Positions 1 through 10,895 of a stretch of 64,000 nucleotides of DNA are shown here, piece by piece. The stretch is from Capronia americana (lineage: Eukaryota; Ascomycota; Eurotiomycetes; Chaetothyriales; Herpotrichiellaceae). The position numbers and the translations under genes were made by a program. The stretch is taken from positions 744,001 to 808,000 of the forward strand of contig JADWQD010000012.1 of NCBI GenBank assembly GCA_016110215.1, written 5' to 3'. Positions within the stretch are counted from its first letter, which is position 1, and each line of letters starts with the position of its first letter. The notes below the pieces were generated by a model. That model made no database searches. It saw only the letters and a list, made by a program, of their open reading frames with translations, and was not told the DNA's origin.

Positions 1-143
1 TATTGTGGATACATCGATGGCAATACCATTCTGCGGATGGCACGGAGAATTTACTCCTGAGATATCGCTTGCTTGCAATCATCCTTTCTCTCTCAGCATA
101 TTGGGCACCGCATGCTTGATTGGTGTATGTGATTGACGACATT

Positions 144-1919
144 TCAGGTCTTCACATCCGGCTCAGTTCTGCCAATGAATTTCTGAAGCTGCAGAAGTTC
201 GATGGCAAGGCCGACGGAGCTGTTGAGATAGGCCTGCGTATCCTCGCCGAGCTTGCTCTTGTCCTCCTCGAGCTTCTCAACGTACAGCCGGATGGTCGCA
301 CCACTGCTGCCTGTACCCGATAATCGAACAACGACTCTCGTTCCATCGTCAAATATGAAGTAGATACCCTGGTTCTTCGATACCGAGCCGTCCAGGTCAG
401 TGTATGAAAAATCGTCTGCCTCCACAATCTTGCGGCCTTTAATCTCCGAGCCGACGGTGTCGGACTTTGAGATCTTCTCTTTCAGATATTTGACCATATC
501 GTTGGCGCCATCACCGCTGACGTTTTCGTAATCGTAGCGAGTGAAGTAGACCCGGCCATACTCGTCCCAGAACTCTTTCTGAATCTCAGCAATGGATGGG
601 AACTTGCCGGTCTCTTTGCCCACACCGGCAATGATGTTGAGCCAAGCTGTAATGGCCCAAAGTCCGTCTTTCTCTCGAATATGGTTCGAGCCAGTGCCAA
701 AGGATTCCTCACCGCAGATTGACATTTTGTCCGTGTCGAAGAGCGAACAGAAGAACTTCCATCCAGTGGGCACAACATAGAGACTTAGGTTTTGCTTCTT
801 GGCTACTAGATCAAGTGCCGCTGAAGTGGGGAAAGATCTTGCCAGGCCATAGACGCCCTGCTTCTGGAAGTATGGGATGTATTTCTTGGCGTAATGAGCA
901 ATGATGGCCAAGGAGTCGCCGGGTGACACGAAAGCATTTTTGCCGTAAATCATGTTCCTGTCGCCATCACCATCGGAAGCGGCACCGAAGTGAATACCTT
1001 CCTTGTCTACTCGTTCCACCAAGGAATGAGCATAGGTGAGGTTGGGATCAGGATGGCCGCCATTGAAGTCCGGGCTCGGCTGGCAATTCTGGGTGCTTTC
1101 CGGTCCCAGGCCAAGCTCTCCCTGGAATATCGCGACGCCATAAGGGCCGGTGACGCCAGACAGACCATCAAAAAGGACTTTGAAGTCAGGCTGCGATTTG
1201 AAGAAAGACCGGATGAGGTCAAAGTCGAAGATGTCCTTCAGCATGTTCAGGTAGTCTGCGACCGAATCAATCACCTCGACCTCCAGGTCTCCATACTTCT
1301 GAGTGCCAATGTCACTGATGTTCACATCCGGGATGTCCGCAATCTTGTACGAGGTGAGGGTCTTTGACTTCTCGAAGATCTTGTTTGTTACGGACTCTGG
1401 CGCAGGGGCACCGTTGGAGAGGTTGTATTTCATGCCGAAATCGGCATTTGGACCTGATTGACCGTCAAATACTGTTTCGATTATCTCTGTCAGGCGCTAA
1501 CCTACCACCTGGGTTGTGGCTGGCCGTGAGAAGAATGCCACCAGTGGCCTTGCGAATGCGAATGATGTGGCTGGCCGCAGGCGTACTGAGGATGCCATTC
1601 TGACCGATCAGGAGCTTCTTGACTCCGTACGCAGCACCGATCTTTGCAATGAGCTGGACCACTTCAGGATTCCAGTATCTGCCATCACCGCCAATGACAA
1701 GGAAAGCCCCCTCTACGCCTTCGGGGATGGAGAGGAGGATAGAAGTGATGAAGGATTCGCTGTAATGGGGCTGTTTGAAGACAGTGACCTTCTTGCGAAG
1801 TCCCGATGTGCCAGGCCTGTAGGCAATGAGGTCAGAGGACAAACATCAGCGACAGCAAGGTGCAAAGCTTACTTCTGGTCGGCAAAAGATTTGAACTCGA
1901 CCTCTTTCACATTCACCAT
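144..1919 (-). CDS. PGM2: Phosphoglucomutase (three exons)
   Basis: Interconverts glucose-1-phosphate and glucose-6-phosphate in the cytosol, linking glycolysis to glycogen, trehalose and cell-wall sugar nucleotides. Exons on the minus strand are 1919-1873, 1816-1506 and 1453-144, giving about 555 residues, the normal fungal length. The start lies in a strong CACCATGG context and exon 1 encodes MVNVKEVEFKSFADQK. Introns are 56 and 52 nt. The catalytic phosphoserine loop TASHNPGG (Ser115) is split by the second intron. Further along are the metal loop DGDGDRNM, the sugar-specificity loop GEESFGTGS and the phosphate-binding RLSGTGSSGATIRLY near the C-terminus. All four signature loops are intact, so the enzyme should be active. 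It is divergent from the gene at 3544, with 1.6 kb between them. Confidence 0.95.
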
Positions 1920-3543
1920 GGTGACAATGTTGATGAGACTTTGTTGGAGTAGTACTGGATAAGCGTCTGTTCAATGGGCGGACAAGGAGAGAACGAAGAT
2001 GAAGGATCCAAGAGTAAACGATGAGGGAGTAAACAGGTTGGCTTGCGAAAAGATTTTATTTTGTTGACGACGATCCCCTCATTGACTACAGCATGCACTG
2101 GCAGGTGCTGTGGTGTGGTTCATGCCCCGCGACTGCTGGGTGACCGCATGTTGAGAACCCCAATACGTCATTGGAGCTCGGAACCAGAGGCTCAATTTCT
2201 CCGAGGCCATGCACACAGTCACTGGTTGGGCAAGCGAGGCCGCCATGCGTACTTCGTAACAACTGCTTCTGTTAGGCATTAGCGAGGCGGCTCACACCAC
2301 CTTCTCGTCAATTTCGCCTCGTCCCATACCTGCAATGTGAGCAGTCAAGATAGCTTGGTAATCATAACGTAGCCTGGTCTAGTATGCCATCAGCCAAAGG
2401 CTTACAACAGTAACAGGTCGTGCTGCGAACGGCCGCCGTCTATTGGTAGAGCTGTGCCAGGATCGTGACGACAGCAACAACGATACAGGCCGAGATAAAT
2501 CCAGGGGGAATATTCAACGGTAGCTCGACAAACCTCGTGTTATTACTCGGACATGGTGTACTGCTATCTTACAAAGATCGGATTGCAGACCGAAACGGTA
2601 GCGAAAGTTCTTCAATCATTCCCTATATACCAGGCCCCACCAGGTCCCTGCGTCGAGGTGGCTTCTCGCTCTAACAATCTTTCATATTGCAAGGAGCACG
2701 TTTCGAGAATGGGCTTTTCATTTCAGGCATTTCAGGAACAAATGCCAGCTCATGATAGATCCCGTCATGTGGTTGGGCTCCTAGCAATAGTGGCATACAC
2801 TGAAAACAACAGAGTTGTTGACGGGCTCAACTGGAGCGGGTGCGATTCTCCCGCGAGGACAAAGCGAACTGTGAGATATTTTTGAAGAGATCGTGGCCAA
2901 CCGGTGCCAGTAGACGGTGCCTGCCTGAATTGTCTTGTAGCAGCAGGATGATGCTGTGCTGTAGAGCAGCGCAAACACTTGTGAATCTTGGCTGCGGCCT
3001 TGTTTTGCGCAGATCATTGACTCAGCTTCGACGAGGCTGGGCTAGTCCAAATCGGTACTGGTGTGCTGCCTCGTCTCGTTCGTCCTCGAAGAAGTGCAGC
3101 AACGAGACTAAACTTCGACCTAGACTCAGAGTGAATTGACATCAGGATCCCCCCTGCAACGACATCGTCACCGGATCTTCTCATATTGCAGGGTCGACAT
3201 CGCAGACTTCCTTCTACGATCACCTTGTCATTCCTTTAATCTTCTTGCTCTCTGGCCCGCGCGTCAACTTACCGACGGCTCACCGTTCCTTCCCGAATTG
3301 CGGAGTAGGCAAGTCGTTTGCCCCGATCTTCGACGCAAAATCCTGAGTCTGCCCAGGTAGACATTCCGAGTTCCCGCTGGATGTGTGGTCTGCGGCCGAG
3401 AAGGAGTTGGATTTAATACTGGTGCAGAACGACTTGCTGCATCGCTATCAGTCTCCGGACTTTTCTTCTCCGCCATCTCTGCGTGCAGAGTGCGGAGAAC
3501 TTCACATTGACCTGAAGGCGTTGCTGGACCTCCTCTCGCCATC
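1920..3543. other. Intergenic, divergent promoter region
   Basis: This 1.6 kb lies between the phosphoglucomutase start (-) and the DUF7918-like gene (+). Only short, non-conserved ORFs are present on both strands and I recognise no gene. It presumably carries both promoters. Confidence 0.6.
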
Positions 3544-5427
3544 ATGCCCTGCTTCAAAGGTCTGGCTGTGAGCATTCACACGCCGACTGGGCCTCTGCCA
3601 GAATACTCGGTTCAGCGAGCATCCCGCCTCTCGAGAATCAGTGCCTACATACCTGTCCCCCCTGCAAAGATTCCTACCGACTCTCCCACCAGCAAACCCG
3701 AACAATCAACCTTCGCGATCTCTATCACCCTCCTTACTCCGAATCAAGAAGTGCCCTATTCGACGCCGAAAGCCACAAAAGAAAATCCTAACCCAAAACC
3801 CAGACTTGTCGCAGGCCTTCCTGGACACACAAGTGAGCGAGGAAAGTACGTAGGCTCTGTCGGTCCCTATGTCCCGTTGACAACGTCACCGAACGAAACT
3901 ATCGCAGCCTATATCTACTTCGACGGTCGAGCCAAGGAGGAAGTCGCAACGCTTCTGAGGAAGGGCGAGGAGACCTGGGTTAACTCGCGATGGGTTAGCG
4001 TACCCGAGAAAGAAGGCGGCGGTCTGGCAGAGCGAGAGTTCTTGTTCCGGGAAGTTGGTCTGGAGCGGTGGTTGAATGGTCTTGATTTGGACGGAAAAGA
4101 CGCGGCAGCTACTATTGAGAGACGAAGGCAGAAGCTGGAAAAGAGACGAAGAAAGCGAAAGGAGATTGCCGGGAGTGATGACGAAACAAACGGTATCTCG
4201 AAGAAAGAGAGGCGAAAGAATACAATGCGCTACGGGGAGGATGGCGAGTTGAAAGATGTGTCAGATGACGAAGGCTCATCAAGCGATACTGGCTCGTCCG
4301 ACGATGACGACGACCCGATACCAGAGACAGCTGGCCAGATCAAAGTTGCCTTGTTCCGGGTATTGGCTTCGGGCGAAATCAAGCGTGGAGAATACTCACC
4401 TCAGTTCGATGCCCACGATGATTCGGAGGGTGAGGATGCTGGAGAAGGCAATGCCAACGGAAAAGCAGATGTCGACCACACCACAAGTTTTGCTAAGCCA
4501 AAGACTTTGGATCCTAAGACCATCTCGACACAGACAGTCACCGGCATTGATCCTACCGACAAACCATACGCTGTCTTCACATTCCTCTATCGAGGAGAAC
4601 GGCAACTTCAGAAGATGGGCATTCTCCCTGGAGCGAAAGCAGACAAAGTAGCTGCCAGTGCAAAGAGACGCAGTTTAGCTGCAGATCTGCCCAAATTGGG
4701 ACCCTTGAAGAAAGAAGGCACTGCAGGTTTTTCAACCTTTCGTGAGTCCGAAGGACGACGGAGATCGAAAGGCAAAGGTGCAAGTGATGATGACATGGAG
4801 AGTGAAAGCGACGACGATGGTGGTGCTAACATCATCGGAAAGATGGAGGACATCAATGACGCGGATGCAAAGAATGATCCTAGCATGCTTTCCCCTGAAG
4901 ATGCTGAACGGACTGGTAAAGTTGCAGAAGGCATCCGCAAAATGAAGGTAAGAGATCCTTCGCCGTTGAAGTTCAGGCACGGGCTAAGGTATCATCAGCT
5001 CAAACGACAACACTCGGCCGAGCCACTCAATAGCAATGGCGTGACCGAACCGCGTAAGAACTCCAAGTCCGGTAGTCCTTCGACTGCCTCGACACCCAAA
5101 GTTGCCCCCGATGAGCTTGGCACGTCTCCGGGTGGTATGGCCATTGGATCAGGCGGCTTGAGCACAAGCCTGGAAGTGACAAAGGAAGACGATGGCTTCA
5201 TGGTTGGCAGTCCAATGAAACGACAACGCGCAAGTGTCGCCGAATTTGATGTCGATATTCAGAACCGATTGGGCAGCGGCCTGTCAGCGTCTTCGGGCAC
5301 GATCGGCGAGATTTTGGGATCGTCTGGAACAGCTCAGCCCAGTGCGACCAATGCAAATCCGTCTGGTCTACAGTTCGGAGGTACTTTGGTCAAAGAACCC
5401 AAAGCTGACGACGATGAGGAATTGTGA
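3544..5427 (+). CDS. DUF7918-like nuclear-type acidic protein
   Basis: A single exon of 627 codons. The first ~180 residues look like the fungal DUF7918-type domain: a short N-terminal strand (MPCFKGLAV), then AYIYFDGRAKEEVATLLRKG, and WVNSRWVSVPEKEGGGLAEREFLFREVGLERW. A basic segment follows (KLEKRRRKRK), then acidic serine/aspartate runs (DDEGSSSDTGSSDDDDD), then IKVALFRVLASGEIKRGEY and a long low-complexity tail rich in Ser, Asp and Lys that ends in an acidic DDDEEL. Family members have no established biochemical function. Basic and acidic patches suggest a nuclear, DNA- or chromatin-associated role, but that is inference. The start at 3544 begins the conserved N-terminal strand. Codon use is uniform and I see no intron. 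Confidence 0.8.
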   Translation: MPCFKGLAVSIHTPTGPLPEYSVQRASRLSRISAYIPVPPAKIPTDSPTSKPEQSTFAISITLLTPNQEVPYSTPKATKENPNPKPRLVAGLPGHTSERGKYVGSVGPYVPLTTSPNETIAAYIYFDGRAKEEVATLLRKGEETWVNSRWVSVPEKEGGGLAEREFLFREVGLERWLNGLDLDGKDAAATIERRRQKLEKRRRKRKEIAGSDDETNGISKKERRKNTMRYGEDGELKDVSDDEGSSSDTGSSDDDDDPIPETAGQIKVALFRVLASGEIKRGEYSPQFDAHDDSEGEDAGEGNANGKADVDHTTSFAKPKTLDPKTISTQTVTGIDPTDKPYAVFTFLYRGERQLQKMGILPGAKADKVAASAKRRSLAADLPKLGPLKKEGTAGFSTFRESEGRRRSKGKGASDDDMESESDDDGGANIIGKMEDINDADAKNDPSMLSPEDAERTGKVAEGIRKMKVRDPSPLKFRHGLRYHQLKRQHSAEPLNSNGVTEPRKNSKSGSPSTASTPKVAPDELGTSPGGMAIGSGGLSTSLEVTKEDDGFMVGSPMKRQRASVAEFDVDIQNRLGSGLSASSGTIGEILGSSGTAQPSATNANPSGLQFGGTLVKEPKADDDEEL

Positions 5428-6699
5428 AACACCCACAACGACCTGCGACCCCAGTCAGCGGTGAGCCAGGTCTAATTCCACGACACAACAAAGGCCTTGG
5501 CCTTTCAACTTTGACGATTGACTGAATGTCGTCGCAATGCTCTGATAATACCAGCGACGCTGGACATGCTGCACTCGCGGCGTCTCCGCACGCATATTGG
5601 AAATCCCTGCTTGTTCAATGCTTGTGCTACGGACCGTGCAATAGAGTCAGCACAGCACAACGATTGCAGAGAAGGCAGTGGCAGGATGGCTAATCTTGTT
5701 TAAGCGTGCAAATAAAACAACAAGCTCGAACCGGCATTTGCACTTGAAGGGGTGTTGGTATCATATTCGCCAAACAGCGGCTCGGGTTGGTCATGGAATC
5801 TTCGGTGCATCTGGCATGGCAGAAGTGCATAGTATCCACTCAGGCTTTCCGAGATTCAGAATGCTGGGGTTATGGAATCAGAATGGCGCGTGGTGCGCCG
5901 TTACTGACTTCACAATTACTTGCGATGGTCCCTGTACCACTACCACCACAGCTGAGGGTTGATTCTCATGTCTAACTGAAGAACACACGCATGTTTGATG
6001 TTCTTGAACTGCCAACGGCACGCTGAGCAGGGCGTGAAGCTGAATTACCAATTTCAAGAACGCTTCAGCTTCTGTCTTTTAATCTGCCTCGATCGCACTG
6101 CCATGACTGCAGTCCGTAAGCAGTGGAACTATAGACCTTTCGACTCTTTGGGACAATTCTTCTGAGTATCTAGTCTCCGATCTCTGATAACGCCTCGCCT
6201 ACTCGTACTTTGCTCACGTCACATCTGATTGGCAGGGAAACAACGTGCCCCCTCATCCGAAAGCCGATCAGGGACAAAAAATATCGTCATCTACGAGGTA
6301 GTTGTTTCGGTTTTCGTCGTCCACCAACCCACCGCAAGCAGGCTCGTCAGCCCCCGATGGGATCTGCACCGCCAGGACGTCAAAGGCAGGACCAGTAGGT
6401 CGTCCTGGTCGTCATTGCCGTTTCACGCTTTGCTTCGATCCACCTACGCCTATTAAGTCCGTGGTTGGTTACTCTTGTTCTTGCGCAACAACCAGCTCCA
6501 TTTTCTGCCCAAAAGGTGCATTGATTCCATTTGACGCGATCGTACTGCCTGCGAAAGACATGCACGGCCCATGCCACTCGCACCCTCGTTTGTCTATCAA
6601 CCGCTCGTAAGCCCAGGCTGAGAGCGGACTTCGAATATTCTGGCAACCTGAAACATCAAGCTTAGAAGAGCGTACGCATCTTAAAGAGAGACGAGCGTC
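5428..6699. other. Intergenic
   Basis: About 1.27 kb between the DUF7918-like gene and REX2. Short ORFs on both strands lack recognisable domains and no RNA gene is seen. It probably contains the 3' end of the upstream transcript and the REX2 promoter. Confidence 0.6.
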
Positions 6700-7789
6700 A
6701 TGGCACTCACCAGATCTACCGACCCTTTGGTCTGGGTCGACTGCGAGGTAGGTCCAAGCATAAGACGCGACTTCCTGCCGCATACCGAGCTCAAAGAGTG
6801 CTTTGTGTCCATCACGATATGATAGGAGTACCTTCTCCAGACAACACCAAAATCGGACACTTGGAAGCCATCTAGAGATCTCTATACCTGGTCTCACATT
6901 TCGCCGCGCCGCCTCACCTCACTTTCACCTCACTTTGATTTTCTGTCACAAACAAAAATTCTCAGACCAATTTCACATGTGTCTCCGTCTCGATTTTCCT
7001 GTTCCCTAACTATGGAGGACTAACGTCTATATTCAGATGACAGGTCTCGACCCGTCAAAGGACACAATTCTATCCATTTCATGCATTCTAACCACCTCCG
7101 ACCTGACCCCTATTGACCCGGAAGGTTTCAATGCCGTCATATACCACACTCCAGAGGAACTGGCACAGATGTCTGAATGGTGCATCAAGACACATGGCAA
7201 CTCCGGCCTGACACAAGAATGCCTCGCGTCATCAACAACTGCAACCGTTGCGTCCGCAAAGCTACTCAGCTATATCCAGCACTACATCCCCGAACCGCGC
7301 CGTGCACTGCTCGCGGGAAACAGCATTCACGCAGACCGAGCTTTCCTGATGGTTCCGCCTTGGAACATCATCCTAGAGCATCTTCATTACCGCCTATTCG
7401 ACGTTTCGGCAATGAAGGAGATGGTTAGACGTTGGGCCAGCGAACAAGTGCTGATGGCGGCTCCAAGGAAAGAACTTCGCCATACGGCCCGGGAAGACGT
7501 CCTAGAAAGCATCCAGGAGGCACAATATTACAAAGCTTTGATTGAACGCATAGTTCCGATCCCTCTTGGCCCACCAGTGTACGCTGCAGCTGCGGGTGGG
7601 AGCGTTCACGCCAATAGTAGCACGACTGTGCCACTAGCAGCAGCGTCTATGCCCATTTATCCCCAACCGATTGTGCCAGGAGTAGGAACAAAGCAAGGTC
7701 AAGAAGCACTAGATATCCTACGGCAAAATGGTACAAGAACAGGAGACGTCGGAACGCTGGACCAGGGATTCCGCACCGATATACCATGA
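6700..7789 (+). CDS. REX2: Oligoribonuclease, DEDDh 3'-5' exonuclease (two exons)
   Basis: Degrades very short RNA oligomers to mononucleotides; fungal orthologues act mainly in mitochondria and in RNA turnover. Exon 1 is 6700-6747 (16 codons, MALTRSTDPLVWVDCE), followed by a long 289-nt intron with donor GTAGGT and acceptor ATTCAG. Exon 2 is 7037-7789. Splicing creates the hallmark WVDCEMTGLD. The DEDDh residues are visible: Asp14, Glu16, Asp116 in NSIHADRAF, and His165/Asp170 in RHTAREDVLESIQEAQYY. The predicted 266 residues exceed the ~200 typical of the family. The extra C-terminal ~75 residues are Ala/Pro/Gly-rich and probably disordered. No obvious mitochondrial presequence is visible in the short first exon. 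Confidence 0.93.
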
Positions 7790-8387
7790 GACGATAACCA
7801 TGGCCAACGGCTACGAAATCATCGATGCCGAATTCGGAACGACGAAACACAGCCTTTGACAAGACGCTGGACATTCCGAGTTTGCGAGCCGGGAGAACTC
7901 CCTTTCAGGGAATTTCATGTCTCCAGCGACTTATTGCATAACAGTTACAAATACACAGAAGCTAGATTGACTATTGCACGGTATGATCTGCGTTCACCGA
8001 GAGATCTGAAAGTGGGCTCTGCACACTTTGCAAGGAACCGAAACGAGCAGGAAATGTACTACCATAAAGCTTAGTGAGCTAAGTGCGAAATTGAAAGGAT
8101 AGAGAATCATCAGAAGCATCGCTCGTGGGTTTTCCGTACTAGAAGAAAATTATCAGCTTCCCCAGCTTCACCAACGCGAGGCTGAGTTGTGTCAGCAAGC
8201 GAAAACACTATCCAAGTCCAAGGCAAAATAACCAAACGGTCGTGATTATAGCAGCGGCTCAGTGACTCTAGCAATCGCAGTCATAATAGCTCTTCAATCT
8301 TCTTCACCGCAGACGTCCCAGAGAGAGGGATAAATCCGCGTCCCGCATGCTCTCTGTTTGTTTTACCGATTCACCATTCCTCGCTAG
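7790..8387. other. Convergent intergenic region
   Basis: About 600 nt between the 3' ends of REX2 (+) and the WW-domain ORF (-). No gene is recognisable. Confidence 0.6.
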
Positions 8388-8453
8388 CTAGATCTGACTT
8401 TGATCCTGACCCGCGGGAAGTTGTGCAAGTCGTGGATCCATTGCCGTGGTCGC

Positions 8454-8747
8454 TTAATTATACCGATTGAAGTAATAGACCCGCCCAGGGACAGTGTCAG
8501 TGGTGTATCGCACTTCCCAGCCATCAGTTAACGGGCCCGGCCCCATCTGCGGCGGCACAAACTGCCATGAGTAAGGCAATTGTTCGACGGCGGGGTCGTG
8601 GTTGCTCTGCGCAGACGCACCCACGTGGCTCTGAGTGGAAGTGATTCGGCCCTCTGCCAACGCATTGGCAACGCGTGTCCTGAACTGCTCTCTCAAGAGG
8701 CCTTCCCGCGTCGACGGCCAGGATTCGAAATTTTCCTGCTGAACCAT
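8454..8747 (-). CDS. Short WW-domain protein, truncated by a stop
   Basis: An ORF of 97 codons that starts at 8747 in a good context (CAACCATGG) and ends within a WW domain: GPLTDGWEVRYTTDTVPGRVYYFNRYN then TAA. The first Trp and the YYF core are present. The second half of the fold is missing from the ORF. In the same frame, directly after the stop, the DNA reads ATTAMDPRLAQLPAG, which aligns with the usual TTxWxDPR end of a WW domain except that the second Trp is Ala. The ORF starts about 110 nt downstream of the SNF12 stop on the same strand. It may be a decayed gene, a gene fragment or a genuinely truncated small protein. WW domains normally bind proline-rich PPxY-type ligands. Confidence 0.5.
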   Translation of the reverse strand: MVQQENFESWPSTREGLLREQFRTRVANALAEGRITSTQSHVGASAQSNHDPAVEQLPYSWQFVPPQMGPGPLTDGWEVRYTTDTVPGRVYYFNRYN

Positions 8748-8857
8748 GGTTGTGTCTCCTGGCCTGTTGTACTTGGTGGCGGTCTCATATTGCGCCTTGG
8801 CGAGGGAGAGGGAGGTCTGGTTCCTACCCTCGCGGTTCCTCAGTCGTCCCTACGAAC

Positions 8858-10516
8858 CTATCGTCCCCCTTGTGGCAGTGGCTGTGATTGCGAATGTGCC
8901 TGGGCCTCTGCTCGGGCAAGCCGATACCGTACTGCTTCCTTGACAGTCTCGCCGCTCCAAACTTCCTGACCGGCGAATTCCATGCCCGCGACATCACCTC
9001 TTTCAACTTCTCCCAACAACACGCTGAGATCACGCTTCTGCGAACTTAACCACCGCTCCACGAATTTCTGCGGATCTTTCGCCATGGACGTGAAGAATTG
9101 ATGGCGTGCCTTGTGGTGATTGAGGCTTTGAATGAGGACCGCGAGATCGTCGTCCAACTTGCGCAGTTGTTGCAGTGTTGCGGCATGTTCCGGATTTTGG
9201 GTCATGCGGAAGAGGAGAGGGCGCAGGGGGTCTTCGGTCGTGACGCGCACGTCGTAGATTGTGGGCTCCGGAGTGCCGGATTGGTGGAACGCTTGGTCAA
9301 CGCGGATCGTATAAGGCAGACGAACGGGCGGTAATGGGTGCAAGTGGGGAATCAGTCGCTCAGCGGCTTGCGGGAAGAAGAATGTTTCAGTGTCGAAGAT
9401 CCTTTTCAAGGAGTCGTCGCATTGAATGGAGCGGCGCTCTTCGTCTTCTTGTAGCCCCATGGCACGCACGTAGTCCCAGATGCCCATGACGACCTCCGCG
9501 CGATCGGCTTCTTCCATGTCCAATGTCTCGGCCAATGCTTTTGACAAGCGGAACCTTTCAGGTTGCTCATCCCTCGTTAGACAGATTGTAATGTTGACGT
9601 TCTCGTCGGCCTTGCGCTCGAATTCAATGCTGTCGAAATCGCCGGATTGATTTGGGTTGGCACCCTTCTTCCAGTTTACGGTTTGATTCGGGTCGCCGGC
9701 GATGTTGCTGGTGTTCTTCGGGTTGTCAAATTCGACAGTCATGCCTTTGAAAAAATGGGTGAACTTCTTCGAGGGCGATTTGAGTTTGCGGCGTTTGTTT
9801 GGCGGTTGGTCTTCATTATCCGCCATTTCTTGATCCTCTTGGACTTCTTCTTCTTCAGAGTCGCTGTGCAGGATGTCGTCGTCGTCGTACTCGAGGAGGC
9901 GACCTTGGATTTTCACGCGGTAGGTGGGATCGCCCCCTGACTCGAATGTGAACGAATCTTCATCAGCGTTTGTCTGCCACGGCTGGCCGGACACGGTGTT
10001 GGATATCCATATGCGCATGGTCTTCTGCCTCTTCACATTCTTGCTGAAGTTGTCGTGGATTTCCAGTCTCTTACGTGCCATCAGGTGGTCGAGCCGTTTC
10101 TCTGCTTCACGCAGTTTCTTGTATTGCTCCGCGCCGTCGCCAATGACAATGTCCTCCAGTCCGTCGGGGAGGTTTCGATCGGTGGGTTTTCTCGCGCGTC
10201 GCTGGGCAAGTTGATGTTCGATGGCGGCGTTGCGCTGTTGGGCTTGTTGTTGCATCATTTGGGCCTGGGCTTGTTGGGCGGCATGCTGGGCGGCGTGCTG
10301 GGCGGGCGGGATTTGGCCTAGGAACCCATCTTGTAAGTAGCCGGTCTCACGACTATGGCGGAGACAAGGAGCCACGGGTGCGCTCGTGCTAGTCTCGACG
10401 AGACAACAAAAGATTCATATTGAGTCCCACTTACCTGGCCTACGTGCCGCTGCGGGGGATCTCCCCTGCGTCTGGGCTGCGAATTGCCGGTAATTCTGCA
10501 TCTGTGGATTCATCAT
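8858..10516 (-). CDS. SNF12: SWI/SNF-RSC subunit, Swp73/BAF60 family with SWIB domain (two exons)
   Basis: A non-catalytic subunit of SWI/SNF-type ATP-dependent chromatin remodelling complexes in the nucleus. Exon 1 is 10516-10435, encoding MMNPQMQNYRQFAA and following residues. A 117-nt intron with a perfect GTAAGTGGG donor follows, then exon 2 is 10317-8858, giving about 513 residues. The order is a Gln-rich N-terminal segment (QAQAQMMQQQAQQRN), a coiled region RLDHLMARKRLEIHDNF, an acidic linker, and the SWIB domain around KALAETLDMEEADRAEVVMG through FFFPQAAERLIPHL. A helical C-terminal region (NHHKARHQFFTSMAKDPQKF) ends the protein. An upstream in-frame ATG (10624) exists, but MMNPQ matches the usual family start. 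It is divergent from the histidine phosphatase at 10896 with 380 nt between starts. Confidence 0.9.
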
Positions 10517-10895
10517 GCCGTCCTCGGGTCGAAGTGGGACAGAGTACGATGGGGAAGATATGTGGTGAACGAACAATGATGTTGGATAGTCAAGCACAGG
10601 AAAGATCGCGACAAGCATGGGCACGGACGCGATTTAGATCAGGCTGAGCTAGTCTTCTTTAGGGTCATTTGCCAAGCAACTCACTCCGTAAGGCTGTATC
10701 TCTGTCCAACATTTCCTCGTTCGTTCACCGACATTGATTGTTCAAAACCATCCCAACGACTATCGGACATGGTACCCTTAAGGTAGCCTTTGGCGTTGCT
10801 CTGCGGTTTACAAGCAAGGCCGCAAAAAATCACCGGTGGCTGGCCAGCAGTGGTGTCAATCAGATCTGCCTGTGATTGTACAACGTCACGCAAAA

